Source: Actinidia chinensis (Eukaryota > Streptophyta > Magnoliopsida > Ericales > Actinidiaceae). From it: a stretch of 20,000 nt of DNA. Both the position numbers and the translations under genes were made by a program. The notes beneath the pieces were generated by a model. That model saw only the letters and a list, made by a program, of their open reading frames with translations, searched no databases and was not told the DNA's origin. Location of the stretch: positions 5,949,754 through 5,969,753 of the forward strand of contig CM018903.1 of NCBI GenBank assembly GCA_009663005.1, read 5' to 3'. Shown here one piece after another: positions 19,756-20,000 of this stretch. Numbering within the stretch: the stretch's first letter is position 1; every line of letters begins with the position of its first letter.

Positions 19756-19875
19756 GGGTGCACGGAGACCCACAGAAATCCGGCGGGGGTTGGCATGGGG
19801 CCCATGGCATCCAGCGGGGTGCACGGGCCCGAATATGGCAGGATTGCACCGGAGGCCCATAAAATCCGCAGAGGG
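19756..19875. repeat. GC-rich minisatellite, about four units near 30 bp
   Basis: Diverged units at about 19756-19787, 19788-19818, 19819-19842 and 19843-19875 share the scheme (G)GTGCACGG-(G/A)-CCCA-(T/C)-(A/G)-ATCCGGCGGG. It stands out sharply from the AT-rich surroundings. Long open frames on both strands across it are repeat effects. Confidence 0.55.
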
Positions 19876-20000
19876 ATACGTCCTAATAAAAAAATTGAAT
19901 GAGTATTTTTTTTTTTTTGAACTATCGGTTTGATGTATTCGGACCAATTCGATGTATTGGCAAAAATAGGTTTTCACTATTGAAAAATGAAGGATTTTGG

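Larger units (their letters stand above)
18676..20000 (+). mobile_element. Possible Ty3-gypsy-type LTR, right end outside the window
   Basis: A TGTTGGGGTACATG start at 18676 leads through an AT-rich part, a CT microsatellite (about 18850-18872), a CTAGGGTTTTC leader-like block (19031) and a GC-rich minisatellite (19756-19875). This succession resembles long LTRs of plant gypsy elements, judged from general memory of such elements. No second LTR, primer binding site or target duplication is in the window, and the telo-box-like CTAGGGTTT and CT patch could equally mark a gene 5' region. Confidence 0.35.

Noticed and set aside
19729..19977. Open frames on both strands at the window end
   Set aside because: They translate the GC-rich minisatellite, and their repeats mirror its unit.

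Overview
The window looks like intergenic DNA from the nuclear genome of a flowering plant, most likely a eudicot. It is AT-rich, has plant-type transposable elements (copia-type LTRs, Tourist- and Mutator-like MITEs), and carries remnants of two plant-specific gene families with spliceosomal introns. I find no intact protein-coding gene. The species cannot be named from the sequence alone.

Layout. 1-3480: a minus-strand LTR retrotransposon of Ty1-copia type. It has a partial 3' LTR (1-378), a polypurine tract, a short internal region without recognisable gag-pol, a primer binding site (2719-2730) and a 5' LTR (2733-3480). The 5' LTR stops abruptly in a homopolymer-rich purine tract (3481-3740) that looks artefactual. 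3741-8459: AT-rich DNA with tRNA-derived SINE-like heads, a 219-bp Mutator-like MITE with a near-perfect 9-bp target duplication (5090-5308), a long pyrimidine tract, a degenerate GGCACGACACGATTAA-type minisatellite and a possible Helitron 3' end. 8460-9616 (minus): a two-exon remnant of an AUX1/LAX auxin influx carrier gene, frameshifted, whose intron contains a hairpin element with 96-bp arms. 9954-12381: four Tourist-like (PIF/Harbinger) MITEs with TTA target duplications; two sit head to tail and share one TTA. 13774-17143 (plus): a nearly full-length but heavily decayed LRR receptor-like kinase of subfamily XII, with signal peptide, LRRNT, LRRs, transmembrane segment and kinase domain still readable piecewise. 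Its single intron is in place but the acceptor is mutated. 17144-18675: AT-rich, no gene. 18676 to the end: a possible Ty3-gypsy-type LTR with a GC-rich minisatellite near its visible end.

The genes do not form a working unit. Both gene remnants keep an intron, which suggests they arose by DNA-level duplication or in-place decay rather than retroposition. The most useful observations are the gene-poor copia-type element, the LAX and LRR-RLK fossils, the nested or tandem MITEs, and a probable assembly defect at 3481-3740. I did not find a novel functional system.
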